Of a DNA stretch of 64,000 nucleotides, positions 45,001 through 60,000 are shown piece by piece. The notes beneath the pieces were generated by a model that saw only the letters and a program-made list of their open reading frames with translations, did no database searches and was not told the origin of the DNA. The stretch lies in contig CM049314.1 of the NCBI GenBank assembly GCA_026874595.1, forward strand, positions 34,453,229-34,517,228, in the 5' to 3' direction. The position numbers and the translations under genes were made by a program. Source of the stretch: Sipunculus nudus (Eukaryota; Annelida; Sipuncula; Golfingiida; Sipunculidae). Numbering within the stretch: position 1 is the first letter of the stretch; every line of letters begins with the position of its first letter.

Positions 45001-48000
45001 AGCCTTAGGTCTATATTTCTTTTGCATGAAATATGGATTGTGAGACCTTTTTTAGCTCAGCTGACTATAAGTCATCTGAGCTATAGTCGTGGTCCATTGT
45101 CCGTCTGTCTGTCCGTCTGTCCGTCCATAAGACTGGCACGTTTCGACACCGTTGGACCTACGAATCTGAAATTTGGCATACAGTTAGATGTCCCCAAAAT
45201 CTCCTTGGGTCAATAGGACTTCATTCCTTTGAGATATTAAGGAAAAACCTCAATTTTTTATTAGAAATCTATTTTTACACTTCAGGACTGCCTAATATTA
45301 AAACCACTCATCTGGTTTTCTTCATATTTACCATAAACATTCCTCTATATAGTTCCTATGTACATGCCAGAAATTAAGTCAGTATTATTTAATTTAAAAA
45401 AAGTTATGGGCCCAAACATAATGGACTTTGTAAAAAAAATCAGGAAGATATTTGGTCACTCAAGACCAAAAGTGTTAAAGGTAGGGACTTTTTTTCAGTA
45501 ATACAACTTTAATTAATCAAAATTTGATTGTTTACCAAAAATTAGATCAAAATCTGTTACATTTTTTAAATTATTGGCAAAAATATAAAATTGGTACCTT
45601 AAATATTGCCCAACTTTGGCCACGGCACGTTTTTTTCCTGTAAGTACTGTGGATTTAATTTTCACAGCATGTACACATAAGGATTTAATCTGTTAAAATT
45701 TGAAATTTAAAAAATAAAAGCTGCAAAATTTGGCTAGTTATTGAATTTTTTGGAGGCTCTTGTTGTATTCCCTTACATTGTCAAGCCGTCCACTTTGATG
45801 ACTGTAGGTCATTCAGTGCACATCTCTATGCTGCCCAGGCTATTGGCATAATTTTAGATGTCCCCAAAATCTCTTACCATACCGAAAATTGGGTCATTAG
45901 GACTTTGTTCCTTCAAGATATTAAGGAAAAACCTCCGTTTTCCATAAAAAAAGCCATTGTTACACTTCAAGGGTGCCTAATATCAAAACCACTGATCTGC
46001 CTTAGTATTCACATTCTTTCATTCATTTTCTATGAATATACAAAAAATTAGGTCAGTATTGGGTATTATTTTGAAGTTATGGGCCAAAATATAATGTAAT
46101 TTAAAAAAAAAAATCAGGAAATGTATTTACTCACCTAACATGAGAATTGCTGAACCTAGAGACTTTTTTTCAGGAATATAACTTTATTTAATCAAGATTC
46201 AATTGTTTACCCAAAATTAGATCTGAATTTTGCAAATTTGTCAAGTTATTAGCATAAATAAAAAATCAATACCTTAATTTTTGTCCAACTTTGGCACTTT
46301 TGATTTAATTTTCACAGCATATATACATAAGGATTTAATCTTTTAAAATCTGAAATTTCAAAGAAATTGATTGGAAAGAATAGCTTTTACTCATGTTTTC
46401 ATACACCATGTCCACAAAGTGGTGTATTGCTATGAAAGTGAGGATTTTCATCAGATAAGTAATTCCTTACTTCAGAAGAGTAAAAACTTCAGCAGGTGTG
46501 AAATTGGCTATTAATTCCAGTAATAAATTAAAACTGGGATAGTAATTAGCACAATAATATTGTTTGTCCCTCATTCAACCAACAGTGTGTATACTTTATT
46601 TGAAAAGATGTTTTATTTTATCAAATTTACTGAACCTTTTATTTTATTTTGGTGAATAAAATTAAGCATGTACTGAAAACTCCAATGTGCAAAACTTTTT
46701 AATAGTGACTCAAGGAATATTCTTGCAGATGCCATGTTGTGGCATTATTTTCTTTTAAATTCAGTTTAAACAATTATGATTTAAAAATAATAAAATATAT
46801 GTGTATGCATAATATGACCCAATATGAGCTACACTCTGGATATATGATGATTGCAACTTTTGCAACAATTCTAATATTTTAACTTATAGTTTCAGTTTTT
46901 TACTCTGTATATATAATGATTGCAACTTTTGCAACAATTCTAATATTTTAACTTGTATTTTCAGTTTTTTTATTATAAATTTATAAAACCTGTAATTAAA
47001 TAAATGATTGAGATAAAAACTTCTTAATGGAAAAAGTGGATATGCTTAAAAAAATAGGCTTATATATAAACTTAAATGCATTATTCCCTTGAAAGTGAAA
47101 TAAAGGTATTAGTCCATTCTATCCACTTGCCTGTCCATCTGTAAATTTTCATATGCATCACAGTATCTCAAAACTTTTACTGTTTTTCTTCATGACAGTC
47201 TTGTCAGAGAATTAGTTTGCAATCATATATTTAGAACTTTACTGTAACCAAGAAGGAGGGCCCCTTTCCTCTTAGCTTTTCTTATTCTTATATAAATGAA
47301 AAACATAACAATAGAATATTTCTACATCCACCTTCGTGCTGCCCTCACTTTTCCCTTCTCTGAACCCCATCCCAAAGTCAGCCTCAGTAAGCAAGAACAA
47401 GATGAATCAGATATATTCATACTTTAATATTTTGTATAACTATTCGTCCATAGGTACCTATGTACATGCCAGAAATTATGTCAATATTGTGTAATATGTA
47501 GACATAGTGGGCATCACAATAATGTACCTTGTCAAGACTAAAGAGATATTGTGTCATACAGTCACAAATTCATAAATCACTTCATTAGCATAGTTAATCA
47601 TAACATCATATCTGTCAAATTGAAAGCTTGCAGACTACCATACACTTTAGATCCTTCAACAAATAGCCTTATCATCATTCTACTACTGCTTATTACTGCT
47701 GTCATTGCATTCATATTTGCTCAAATATATTACAATTTTCAACCCCTCCTAAATAAATAAAAAATAAACCACTATATTTTACTCTATTAATCCATCAATC
47801 AGGTAATTTCATTTATCATTTACTCACATATTACATTACATTCCTTTATAATAGCTCAGCATGTCCATGATATTCATAAGCTTTATCAACTCGATATAGT
47901 ATCACAGTGGAGAAACATTTATAGTCCAATCACGATCAGCTGAGCGCCGTGACCCATGGGTCCCTTGTTTTTTGGTTGATATAGGAGGCCTCAGCTCTGA

Positions 48001-51000
48001 CGAGCAAGACCCACCATCCCGAAAGAGAAGAAGAAGCAGCTCTGCTGAGAGTGTAGTGGTTTCTAGGGTAACTGTGCCAACCACATCAGCACCTGTCACC
48101 AGGGTAACCACCATTAGCAATGCGGGGTCACATGGTGTGTCACCAATGAGAATCACCATCAGCAAAAGCCCACAGAAAGGACAGACCACCCCAACACAAA
48201 AGGTAAATTTTCAGTCCTGAGCTCTTCATGAGCAACAGTGTAAAAAGTACCAAAAATCCTTGCACAATCTGATGCCACTAGGGCCTTCTTATTTTTTTAT
48301 GCTTCACAACCTTGGAATACTGTTGTTAGCTTCAAATTCCGGAGGCTAAAATTTCCAATATTCAGTGTATCCTGAGGGTTCAAATTTCACAATCTCACCT
48401 TATGGTAAACTACATACAATGTATCTTTTATTTTATAAACTGTTTAATATGCTCCAAAAAAGAATCTTTACTAATTTTAAAAGGACCAAGGGATCTTTGA
48501 AGAAGTGGAAATTCATCTTAAATATAGGCTAGTGATGTAAAAAATATAATTTCTCAAAATGTTGGTCTTTGACATACAAATGATTACGATATCTGTTAAT
48601 TATAATATTAATATTGTCAGTCATTTTTGCCTAGTGATGCTACATCATGGGTAATGTATATGGGATGTTAATGAGGTTACAATTTAAAATGAATGTTCGC
48701 CTGTGTAGCTGTTACGTCTTATTTACACTGTTAATTTTGTGATAGTTTTCCTTTCACGAATATCACAGATTTAAAATCCTCACAAACAAAAAGCTGACCA
48801 TGGTATACTTTTCCTCAACCATATTTTGTTTTTGTTCAAAAACTAAATTGTAGCCCAATTTATTGAAACAAAATTAAAGATTTCAGTTGTGTGTATTTAA
48901 CAGGTCATTCTGGTATCCAGTGCCAGTCAGAGTAGCACTGCCCGTTCCAGTCAGATCAAAACCACAGTAGCGTCGTCATCAGCTGCCTCAACAACCACAA
49001 CTAGTGCAGTCACGCTTCCAAAACCATCAATCATAGCTCCAAACTCAACCCCTAACACAACCAGTGGTAACCTGGGCAACATTGTCACCATAGCAACTTC
49101 CACAACATCCACTACATCAGCATCAACCTCTGGTAAGTATTATAAAAAAATAGAATACTAGAAATCTGCCTTATAATCCCATGTTTATATTCACTTGTTC
49201 TGCCCATATTCCCAGGTTTTATTCATACATAAGTGACTGTACATTTGTGAATATTTCTTGATGACCTTCCTGAATTTGGATCTTGTGCCAGTTCAACACC
49301 AAAATCTAATAGATTTTTCTTATCCTGAAATGCCCTGAGAATTTTATGAGATTCCATTTGTGATTGCATGAGTTATGTTGTTAACAAACACACACACACT
49401 CAAGCACACATATGTGGATGAACACAAACCTTCCAGGCAGAGATGTTTGTTAGTGGTGCGTTGATGAAGTTTTAAAGTTGATTGTTCCTCTATCTCTTCG
49501 AAACACTCAATTACAATAAACGATTATTGATTACCTCACATTTGATGTTTGTTTTGTTAAGCAATGGCTGATTGTCAAAATTTTGCAGGAGGGACAGATC
49601 TGTGAAAAGAGGATAAATAAATCTGAAGAAGCCATTATAATTTAGTTACCCACAACGTATACTGCAGAATGGATGAACTGATAGAATTTGGTGTATGTTG
49701 TGTGGCTTGCTGCCTGCAACATGGTTTGCTATGACTATAGCTGTGACAACTTGTTTATATTTTGTAATAAAGCTTTTTTGACAGGTTGACTCACCTTTTA
49801 ATGATCAAGATAAATTTGGTTAAACTCCTGATAGCTAGTCATAACATAAGAGACTTTTTATATGTTTGTAGCATTGATCTATCTGCATATGTCAGTATCC
49901 TAATTAAATGTATATGTACAAGTTATCAAAAATCACAATTTACAAGGTATAGAATGTGACTAATTTACTACTGGTTTTGTAGCCACCACAAGCACAACAT
50001 CATACTTGGCATCGACCTTGACCTCTGTGAAGCCCCGTGCACGACCTATCACACAGATGAGACCGAGGCAGCCCACGGTATGACTTTAAATGGAAATGTT
50101 TTATATATTTGAGACACGTGTGTGGTATCATAAGCAGTAAATTATAGTGTGGTACAGATTGTGTTGATCTTGTCAGGTATGTTAATCTTCCATTACAGAT
50201 TAGTTTTTGTATTGACGGTAATTTTTTTTTTTTGGTGGAGGTAACTTACTCCATTTTATAATGCTTTTCATTCTAAGCTTTGTCCACCTACAGAATTCCA
50301 TTTTAGTTTCAGACTACATGACAAGTCCATTGCACACGCTTCTCCTCCAACTCCTGGTGTTACCTGGCCTTATGAATAGCACATTTGTGGGTGCATGTAT
50401 GTAATCATACCCATTGATGGGTTATAACACTGAGAACCCACTAAAGGAGCACTCGTTTGTGAGTGATAGACAGCCATGGGACACAACCTTCCCATTAAGA
50501 ATGCAGAACGTTCACCCTGGGTGGGGTTGACCGGGAAATGATCTCAATGCTTCTGTCAGTATTACCCTTTGCAGATTACAAATGTGACAATATGTGTGTG
50601 TTGTTTATGAATTTCTGTTGCTGATTTTTGTTATATCTATAAGAGTTCTGACTGACAGATTGTTTTGTTTAGCAGGTACAGGCTCGCACCACCACTGTTA
50701 TGAACCCTGGACCAAGTTCTTCAGGTCATGTCAGTACAAGTCTTCCCACAATGCAGGTCAAGGCAACAACCAAGCCTGCCATCCACATCAAACAGGAAGG
50801 AAGTATGTATTCAGCATAGGACCAGATTTTTTTTTTAGAAATTAACTTTGAAAGTAGTCAGGGACCTCATATACATTCTTCAGGATCATATATATATATA
50901 CACACACACACACACATATATATATATATCCAAAGCCAGAGAAATGTGTGTTACGGTTCAACAACTTGATGGTTGTCTCACAGGTTAGTTCTGACTGTCA

Positions 51001-54000
51001 GAACATAGGCAGCCAGTAATGACGTTGACTCTAAGTTGGGATAAATAAATGGCCTTTTTTCAGTGTTGTTATGAATACGGTTGAACCCCATAATGATGAC
51101 CACCTTTGGGGACTGATCAAAGTGGTCATAATTTGAGGATAATCATTTTTGTGAAGTTCAAAGTTACTTCTATCATACATTAGGGACAAAGAAAAGAGAT
51201 CGTAATTGTGGGATGGTCACAGTTGTGAGCTGGTCGTAAGGTGAGGTTCCACCCTACTTAAAAAGCATACCACTGTAATCCAGATGATCTCATGACATAT
51301 AACAGCCATGGGACATTTTGACCTTCCACAAAATTTTATCAAAATATATTCATAACATGTGTATTACCTACAGACAATCCAACCAAATAATCTACCAAAA
51401 AGATTATATCCCTCCTGGCAGATTTATAATAATTTATAATTTTGGCTGCTTATCTGGAGATAAGTTCCTAAAGTTGAATCTACCTTAAAGAACACCTCTC
51501 TCTAATAAGACTTCCTGTCTATTCAGAACACTCTTGGGTGAACTGAAATCATCCACATTGGTTATAACTGACCTGTCTAATAAGACCACCTGTGAATTAA
51601 TGGCAATCTATGCCAGTCCCATGGGTGGTCTCTTAACACAGGTTTCACTGTACTGGTATATCAGATGCACTTAATTATCCTTGAAATATCTTGATAGACT
51701 GTCAACATCTTTGTAACAATATAGTTTCCATGCAATACATATGCTGAATAATCAGTTGTTAAAATATTTCTCATTTTACTGTTGCACAGATTATGTATAT
51801 ACTGTATTTATACGTGTATAAGACGACCCCGTGTATAAGACGACCCCCCAATGTTGAGCCTCAAATTTTGGTTCAAATTATTTTTCAGCATCTTAAGTTG
51901 GAGCTACCAGCTACTGAGGATCACTTTGTAAGCATAATGATCGCTTGAACACTGATGATTGAAATGGGATTTTATATTTTTTTTTAATCTTAAAATGGTC
52001 AGTGGTGTCCTTTTTATGATGCTACAAGTGAAAACAGGAAAGTAATATAGAAAGGTATGGAGCAGACCAAAACGGAATTAATTTAACATATCAAAGAATG
52101 AGTATTATAAAACAATCCAAATTAATATCATAAGAGACATCAAAGGGTCAATTTTAGGACCCAGATTCAGGTAATAAATTATTATCAAGGAGATGGCACC
52201 CACTAAGAATTAACATGTCAAGAGAATTTACAGGGCATTTATCTTTAAAAAAAGATAAATTTATTTCAAAGAAATGTCAGTCTTCTGCATAATTTGAGGG
52301 AGATCACCCCAAACACCCACTGCATATCAGCGTCCACAGTGCACGAAACCAAGGCTTCCATGGTGCTCTACTTAACTAGGCTTCCTCATTTATTATTCCA
52401 TGTTGATCTTAAACTATAGAAAATTACATTTTTCTGGCCTGTCCACACCCATGTCACAGTCACCAAATTTTCCCACAATATATTTCACGTTTGCATAAAC
52501 GACGTCGGTCAGGTTCGAATTTATTCTGTTGTACCAGTGAGGAAGGAAAAACGTAATTAGGTAATGACCCAGTAGGACTTTCGTGAACTACGTTGTTTTA
52601 CGACATTTAACTGTGTGCAAGTTCAATGCTACCTTGTAGAAACCAGGGTTTCCATTCAATTACTATTTAATAGATCAATTCCCAAGAGGATATACCAACC
52701 AAATCCCGGGTTTCTTTATAAAATTGTGAGGAAATTCATCATATTTATATCCTGCGGAAACTCGGTCCCTTTCTTGAACTTTACTGACCCATTATAATAC
52801 ATTCATTTCTTGACGTAGTCCAATAATACAAGCTTGACAAACTGAATTTCGCGGCACCTGAGGAAAGGCCGCTTCATATTTATAATTATAGCGCGCTACT
52901 GGTTGTCTTGTAATCGAAGTGCTATGTGCGAGTCTCCGTGTATGTCAGTGTGCAAGCCAGCTGACAGCATCCGCATTCTTTGGACTCGTGAACATTTTAC
53001 GCGGTAAATACGGCACCATATGAAAAAATCATCCTTGTATTAATATGCATATTACGTGCTACTGGATGGCATTAGCATATTCCCAGCATCCCTTGCGCGA
53101 GCGCTGTACTCTCGGATTTTCAGTACATGGGTAAGCCCCGCAAGCTGATAGCGGCATCGACAATTATATCACTGCGTACCTGTTTTAAAGTGAATTGCCA
53201 CGATATTTTTGGCAAAATATACTTTAAAACTTATTTATTTTCAGGGTTGGGAATTCCATTTCGGTCTGTCAGTTCCACAATTCCGTCCACGATCGCAGGA
53301 AATCACTGGCTCTACTGTCAGAAGGGCTTTCATATATTGATTCTGTTAAAATTCCTGTGTCAGTGCGGCAAGGGCAAACCTTTTCTGATTAATTATTTAA
53401 CTATGTGCGCATGTAAATGTGATGTATAAACTATAAATTTAAACATAAACAAAGCACTGTTATGTTCTTTATTGAGTGTACATTACCACCATACGGACAT
53501 GATCACGGATATTCACGCCATCCAGTTCGACCGACGTAATAATGCTGATTGCCGTAGATTATCCTTTTCAGCGTCCTGACTATCCTTGGCGGCCCCTGAG
53601 GACGCTGAAAACCTTTACCCGTGTATAAGACGGCCCCCCTTCTTTGCCAAATATTTTTAGGATAAAATTTGTCATCCTGTACACGAACGAATACGGTAGT
53701 CATACTCTACACTAGGGGTGTAACAGTGCATGGAAGAATCAATTATATATAGAAACATATATGATGGCAACAAACTGAGGGACAGCTACATTTTTTTCTA
53801 TTAGCTGGAATTTACATCCATTTTGGTAAAATTGCTTTTATTTTTTTTAATTCTGAAATTTACTACTTAATTAAGTAAGAATTGAATTGAGAATTGAATC
53901 AATGGTAAAGAATCGATAATTGAATCGATTCTGTGGGCCTCACAGTTCACAAGCCTACTTTATACATAAGTTCTATGATCACATGGTTTCAGTAGCCTGG

Positions 54001-57000
54001 ATGTATCATGAATGTTTCAGGTATGAAGATCATTACCCACAGTGCACCAGCTGGAGGCAGCAAGATCCTGCCGAAACCTACTCCCACAAGCTCCGTAGTC
54101 GTGGTTACCACTGTGTCAGGATCAATGGCAGTTGTTTCTAAGGGAATAGGTAAGGGTTCATAGAACCAAAAATATCAGCGGCAAATATTAAGACTGGATC
54201 ACTTGATCCAATACTTTGTGTTTTCATATTCACAAGGCTAAATTTTTGCCATTTACAGTTAGAAAAGTAAAAAAAAAATTGCATTAAAGTTTTAAAAAAT
54301 GTAGAAGAATTTAAATATGAACAGAAACATAAAAAAAATGTCTTTTAAAATTTAGGATAAGTCAGTGAAATAATCTCATAAAATTTTGGATATTAAATGT
54401 TACTTTCTAAATGATCACTGAGAAGATCAATAGATCTGAAAATGATTCAGATAAAAAGTTAGAGAAATTATAAAAAATGCAGAGGAGTTGAAATTTGAAC
54501 AGGAAAAAAAATCTAAACCTGTTCATGAAAATTCAGGTAAAGTTCTTTGGATTTGCACATTAAAATTTGTCATTATAAGGTTACTTTCTGAATGACACAG
54601 GTACGATTGCTGGGAAGGTCATCAGTATTGGTCCCCATGGCAGTAAGGTTATCACAGGGTCAGTGACCCGGGCGTCTGGTGCTAATGTTGTCACTGTCAA
54701 CCCAAAGACTCTCCACCTGACTTCAGGAAGAATTATCGCCTCCACCACAGGTAGGTCATCCTCGAATTATATTGTCCCCCACTCCCGCAGAACAGCGGAC
54801 ATTGATTTTGGTTTTCTTTCTCTCTGTCTGTCCATCCGTCTGTCCATCAGGTTTTTGTTTACATGTGATAACTTACATTCAGATTTGGGTGACAGATTGC
54901 TCTCATGCATACCTTGGTTGGGATTGGTTTTGGAGTGTCTGTCTGATAATTTATTATCACCAGCTCCAAAAAAAAAAAATTTTCCCTTACTTTCCTAATT
55001 TACAACAACTATAATGACATGTGGAGACATCTTCAGGGGACAAAGAAAACTAAAACACAGGCACTGTGACACGTGGAGACATCTTCAGGGGAAAATAAAA
55101 ACTAAAACATGTTCAGAAGGCAAGCATAAAGATCACAGGAAGCTTTGAAATAATAAGAGGCAGGAGTGGAGGACATAAATTCCTCATATTTGCTTGTTCT
55201 GTATGTGGTTTGAGGCTTGTGAGCACATGGAATTCAGCATCCAAAAAAGTGTAACCTGTGGAAAATGTTTCTAGAAGAACAGTCAGGATTCCACTTCTTT
55301 ATCTTGCATGTGTACAGTAATGCCTCATTCTTTATTAAAAATGATAAATTTGCTCTATGTTAACCCAGCTTTCTATTGAAGCTACTATTGCAGCTACTAT
55401 CAGACTTATCATGTTTACAACAGGGTCTTTGTAATGACAGACAGTTGGTCAGTTGGTCAAATTGAAGATATAAATTTTGGTCACAGGCCCCCTGACCAAC
55501 ATCTTAACCACAAGTGTATATATGTCCACTGAGCAATATTTATCAACACTTTAAGTAACAAATTATGACCGTTTGCTCTATTGCTTTCTGACCTTAGGTC
55601 AGAAAATGCTTTGAACCAGTCGTTGGTGTTCTGGTCATAAGTCCCAATTTTTCCATCGCATGACTTAAATTATTCTTGGATTTTTAAAAGATTCCTAGCA
55701 GTAGTATCGTATTTTTAGCTCAGCTGACTATAAGTCATCTGAGCTATAGTCGTGGTCCATTGTCCGTCGTCCGTCCGTCTGTCCGTCCGTCTGTCCGTAG
55801 ATGTGGCACGTTTTGAAACCGTAAGACCTAGGAATCCAAAATTCGGCATAATGTTAGATGTCCCCAAGATCTCCTACCAAACTGAAAACTGGGTCTTTTC
55901 GACTTTGTTCCTTTGAGAAATTAAGGAAAAACCTCAATTTTTTATTAAAAACCTATTTTCACACTTCAGGACTGCCTAATATCAAAACTACTCATCTGTT
56001 TTTCCTAATATTTACCATAAATATTCCTCTATATAGTTCCTATGTACTTTCAAGAAATTATGTCTGTATTATATAATTTAAAAAAGTTATGGACCCAAAC
56101 ATAATGCATTTTGTAAAAAATCAGGAAAGATATTTGATCACTTAACACAAAACATGTTAAAGCTATGGACCTTTTTTCCAGTAATATAACTTTAATTAAT
56201 CAAAATTGTATACCCAAAATTAGATGAAAATCTTTTAAATTTTTTAAAATATTAATAAAAATAAAAAATTGGTACCTTAAATTTTGCCCAACTTTGATCA
56301 TGGCACGTTTTTTTCCTGTAAGTACTGTGGATTTAATTTTCACAGCATGTTTTTGTTACCTTTTCAACTGTTACCACCAAAAATTTGAAACCAGTTGATC
56401 AAAAACTGTAGATTTTATTCAAGTTTTCAAGCACCATGTAACATATTGTTTACATCAAGCTAGTGTTATGCAGTTTGCAAGAGCTCAGCTCCCCAGCTTC
56501 AGCTCTTAGTTCCTTAAATTCGGCATACAGCTAGATGTCTCCAAAATCCCCTACCATGCCAAGAGTTTGGTCACTAGGACTTAATACCTTCAAGATATTA
56601 ATGAAAAACTTCATTTTTCCATTAAAAACCCATTGTTACACTTCAAGACTGCCTAATATCAAAACCACTGATCTGACTTTAATCATAAATAATATACATA
56701 TTTTTCATTCTCCATGCACATGCCAGAATGATGTCAGTATTGCGTAATTGTTTTAAGTTATGGGCCCAAACATAATGCACTTTGTAAAAAATCAAGAAAT
56801 ATATTTACTCCCTTAACAAGAGGATTGCTGAAGCTAGAGATTTTTTGTCAGGGATGTAACATTATTTAATCAAGATTCAATTGAATACCCAAAATTAGTT
56901 ATGAATTTTTCAAATTTTATAAGTTATTAGTATAAATGTAAAATTAGTAACTTAAATTTTGCCCAACTTTGACCATGGCACGTTTGTTTCCTGTGAGCAC

Positions 57001-60000
57001 TGTTGATATAATTTTCATATCATGCACACATAAGGATTTCAGCTTTTAAGTTTAGAAAGCTGAAAGAAATTGGCCAAAAATTGTAGCTTTTATTAATGTT
57101 TTTATGAGGCCCTGTCAGACTTTGGCTCTCTCCAGCCCCTCTTGAGTCACCTGTATGTTGACCTTGGTGAACTTTCAGCAAATTATGCATGCTTGAGGCG
57201 AGGCATACACAGGAATCCAGGCAGCTTATGGCCAGCCACGGTTGATCCAGGTGTCCAACCCAACTCATCTAGTAGTTTTAACCAACTACATAACAATAAA
57301 CAATAAATTAATCAATTTTTATTGGTTTTTAATAAAAAATTAAAGAAAAATAGAAAAGGAATTTGTTAGTTTATAATAACAGGAAATTAACTTGCAGTTA
57401 CTGATGATATAAGAATCTTGTATCGATGGATAGAATGTCACGTATTCCAAATAACACCATGCAGTCACCTATGGTATTTTTCAGTTCAATTTTAATGATA
57501 AAGAAGTAAATCATATCATTCATTACTAATCATTAGGGATCATATGATGGAAATTAAAGATAGACAAAGATGCAGTTGATAATATTAATCTAGATTCCTA
57601 CTGTGTCTAGTGTGTACATTGATGTGAAATTAGTCCAAAATGAATTTATTACAGTTATTTTTTAATATAAATAAAAGCCATAAAACCAGGTACTTATGAT
57701 CATTATTTAAATGTGTGAATTTTGTATATTCTGAATTCTCAACATCATTGTTTGGTGAAAACTGAATAAATACCAGACATGGTGCGAATACTTTGTAATT
57801 GTATTTAAATACAAATATGATTATGTACTCCATTATAAAATTTCTTGCATAAAGAATGGGAATTCAGGTAAAAATGAAAGTATATGAATACCAGTGCAAA
57901 TACTTTCAAAATGTATTCATGAATGCATTCATGAATATATTCTTTAATATTATTTTAATAATCATTTCAGTTATATTTCATTTTAAAATATCATATGATT
58001 CTCTTATTATTTTTTAATAAAAATTATATTTGGGACAATATTTGTAATTTTTTTTAATTAATAGTTAAACCCTTATATTATTTATTCTGCTTATAAGTTA
58101 TATGGCCAAGTCAAAATCTGTGTGACAATAGTACTCCATTTGTTAATAAAATAAATGAAATCAATCCTCTTCCCTGTCTCCAAAGGTACTATCAAAATCA
58201 TACATAAGCTAAACAACAACAACTCATAATACAGCTTATATTTATTACCACACAAAACCAGCATGTGCCTCATTTCTAAATAATATTTTTTTATCATATA
58301 TAACAGCTGAGCGTCGTGACCCATAGGTCCCTTGTTTACCATTGAGGTGCAGCTAGTATTTGAAATGAAATATTCCATTGTATGTACTGTTACAAAATTA
58401 TTCCAACTTCTGTGACTTATGTGGATACAGCAGAACCTGTCGTGAGGGGACACCTGTGGCATATCGGCAGAGTGCCCCTACATTGCAGGTGTCCCTTCAT
58501 GAGATGTAGGGACAGATGCAGGTGGGAATAATTATAGCTGTATGGACATTCATTCAACAATTTAAACAGAAGAATCACATACCTATAAGTATATAAAAAA
58601 TAAAAAAGTTTTTAATATCAATAATATATGAAAAAATATTTATATGGATATCTATCACAGGATAGCAGATTTTATTATGACATTATTAAAATTCATTTAT
58701 AAATACAAAATTAAATAATGGTGGATCATGAAACCTTTATTTTGACATTGAGATTATGACTGGATGCCTCAAATTCAGTGACTATTTTCTCAGATTTACA
58801 TTGCCATGACTAGGCCTCAAATGAGGCTGACATTCCATATGGCGGAAACACTGGGGTATTCGGGGGCGTTTGGCTAGTGCCACCTGCAGGTGCACCCGCA
58901 ATCATCATATTTGGATTATTGCACAGTCCAAATTGTTCTGTTAATCAACATTTTGACATTTTGGAACTGTTAGAGTTACAATTATCAAAAATGCTATCGT
59001 GATTATTCTTGCAACCTTGAAATAGTACGGCAAGTTTGTCGGCACAAACAACACATCCGCCATATTTATATGACGGAAAAGACTTGGGTCAACTAATGTT
59101 GATGCTCATTGGTCGAGTCAGTCATGTGATACGGAATTCCTGCAATTTACATAATATTTGTGAATGAATTTATAAACGAGCTGTTCACGGTGTGCACGAA
59201 GCATTATGCAGAGCTGCTTAGCTGGTACACCCGCGCAGCATAACTGGTGGCCGCTTATACATTGGACTTGGGTGTCTGTTCATGACAGGATTTTGGGCTA
59301 AATAGGACTGTTCCTGTCCGGTTTTAGCAGGTGTCTGCTCATGACAGGTCATTTTAATGGGAAATGGGTCGAGACATTGGCTTAGTGTCCGTACATCGAA
59401 GGTGTCCGCTCGTACCGGTGTCCCCTCATGGCAGGTTCTGGTGTATATGTCTTCCAGATGTTGTTTGTTCTTGAACCAGTTATTGGTGTTCTGGCCATAT
59501 ATCTCAAAACCTCCACTGGATCACTTGAATCTATTCCCGGATTATTTAAAAATCGAACAGTACAACAACATATTTAACCATTGAAATGCAGCTAGATTTG
59601 AATTAAAATATTCCATCGTATGTGTTACAAAAATTACCCCCAGTTTCATAACTTTTGTTAATATGTCTTTCAGATGTTGTGTGTATTGATGGCTCTTTCA
59701 CTTTCATGTATTTAAGGTGGAATCCCTGCTGGGAAAGTTGCTTTATCTAGCACCAAACCAAATGTAATTGTTGTCCAGAAGTCTGGGGCACGGCGGATAC
59801 AGAGTTCACCAGGGACCCCTACCACTCAAGTTATAAGAACACCATCTGTGGTCACCAGCAGTAACTTTGAGAAGGTAATGTACACAGCCGATTGTCATGG
59901 ATATCATCGGTGACCTTAAGATTGATAATAGACTGAATGTAAAAGAGCTATCAGTGCAAATTCTCAGTAGAGGTTCACTGCAATGGTTTAGTGAGAGATT

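Noticed and set aside
50594-50845. Plus-strand frame over EMSY exon 8 in another frame
   Set aside because: Shadow of the real exon; the EMSY frame has conserved words and correct phases.
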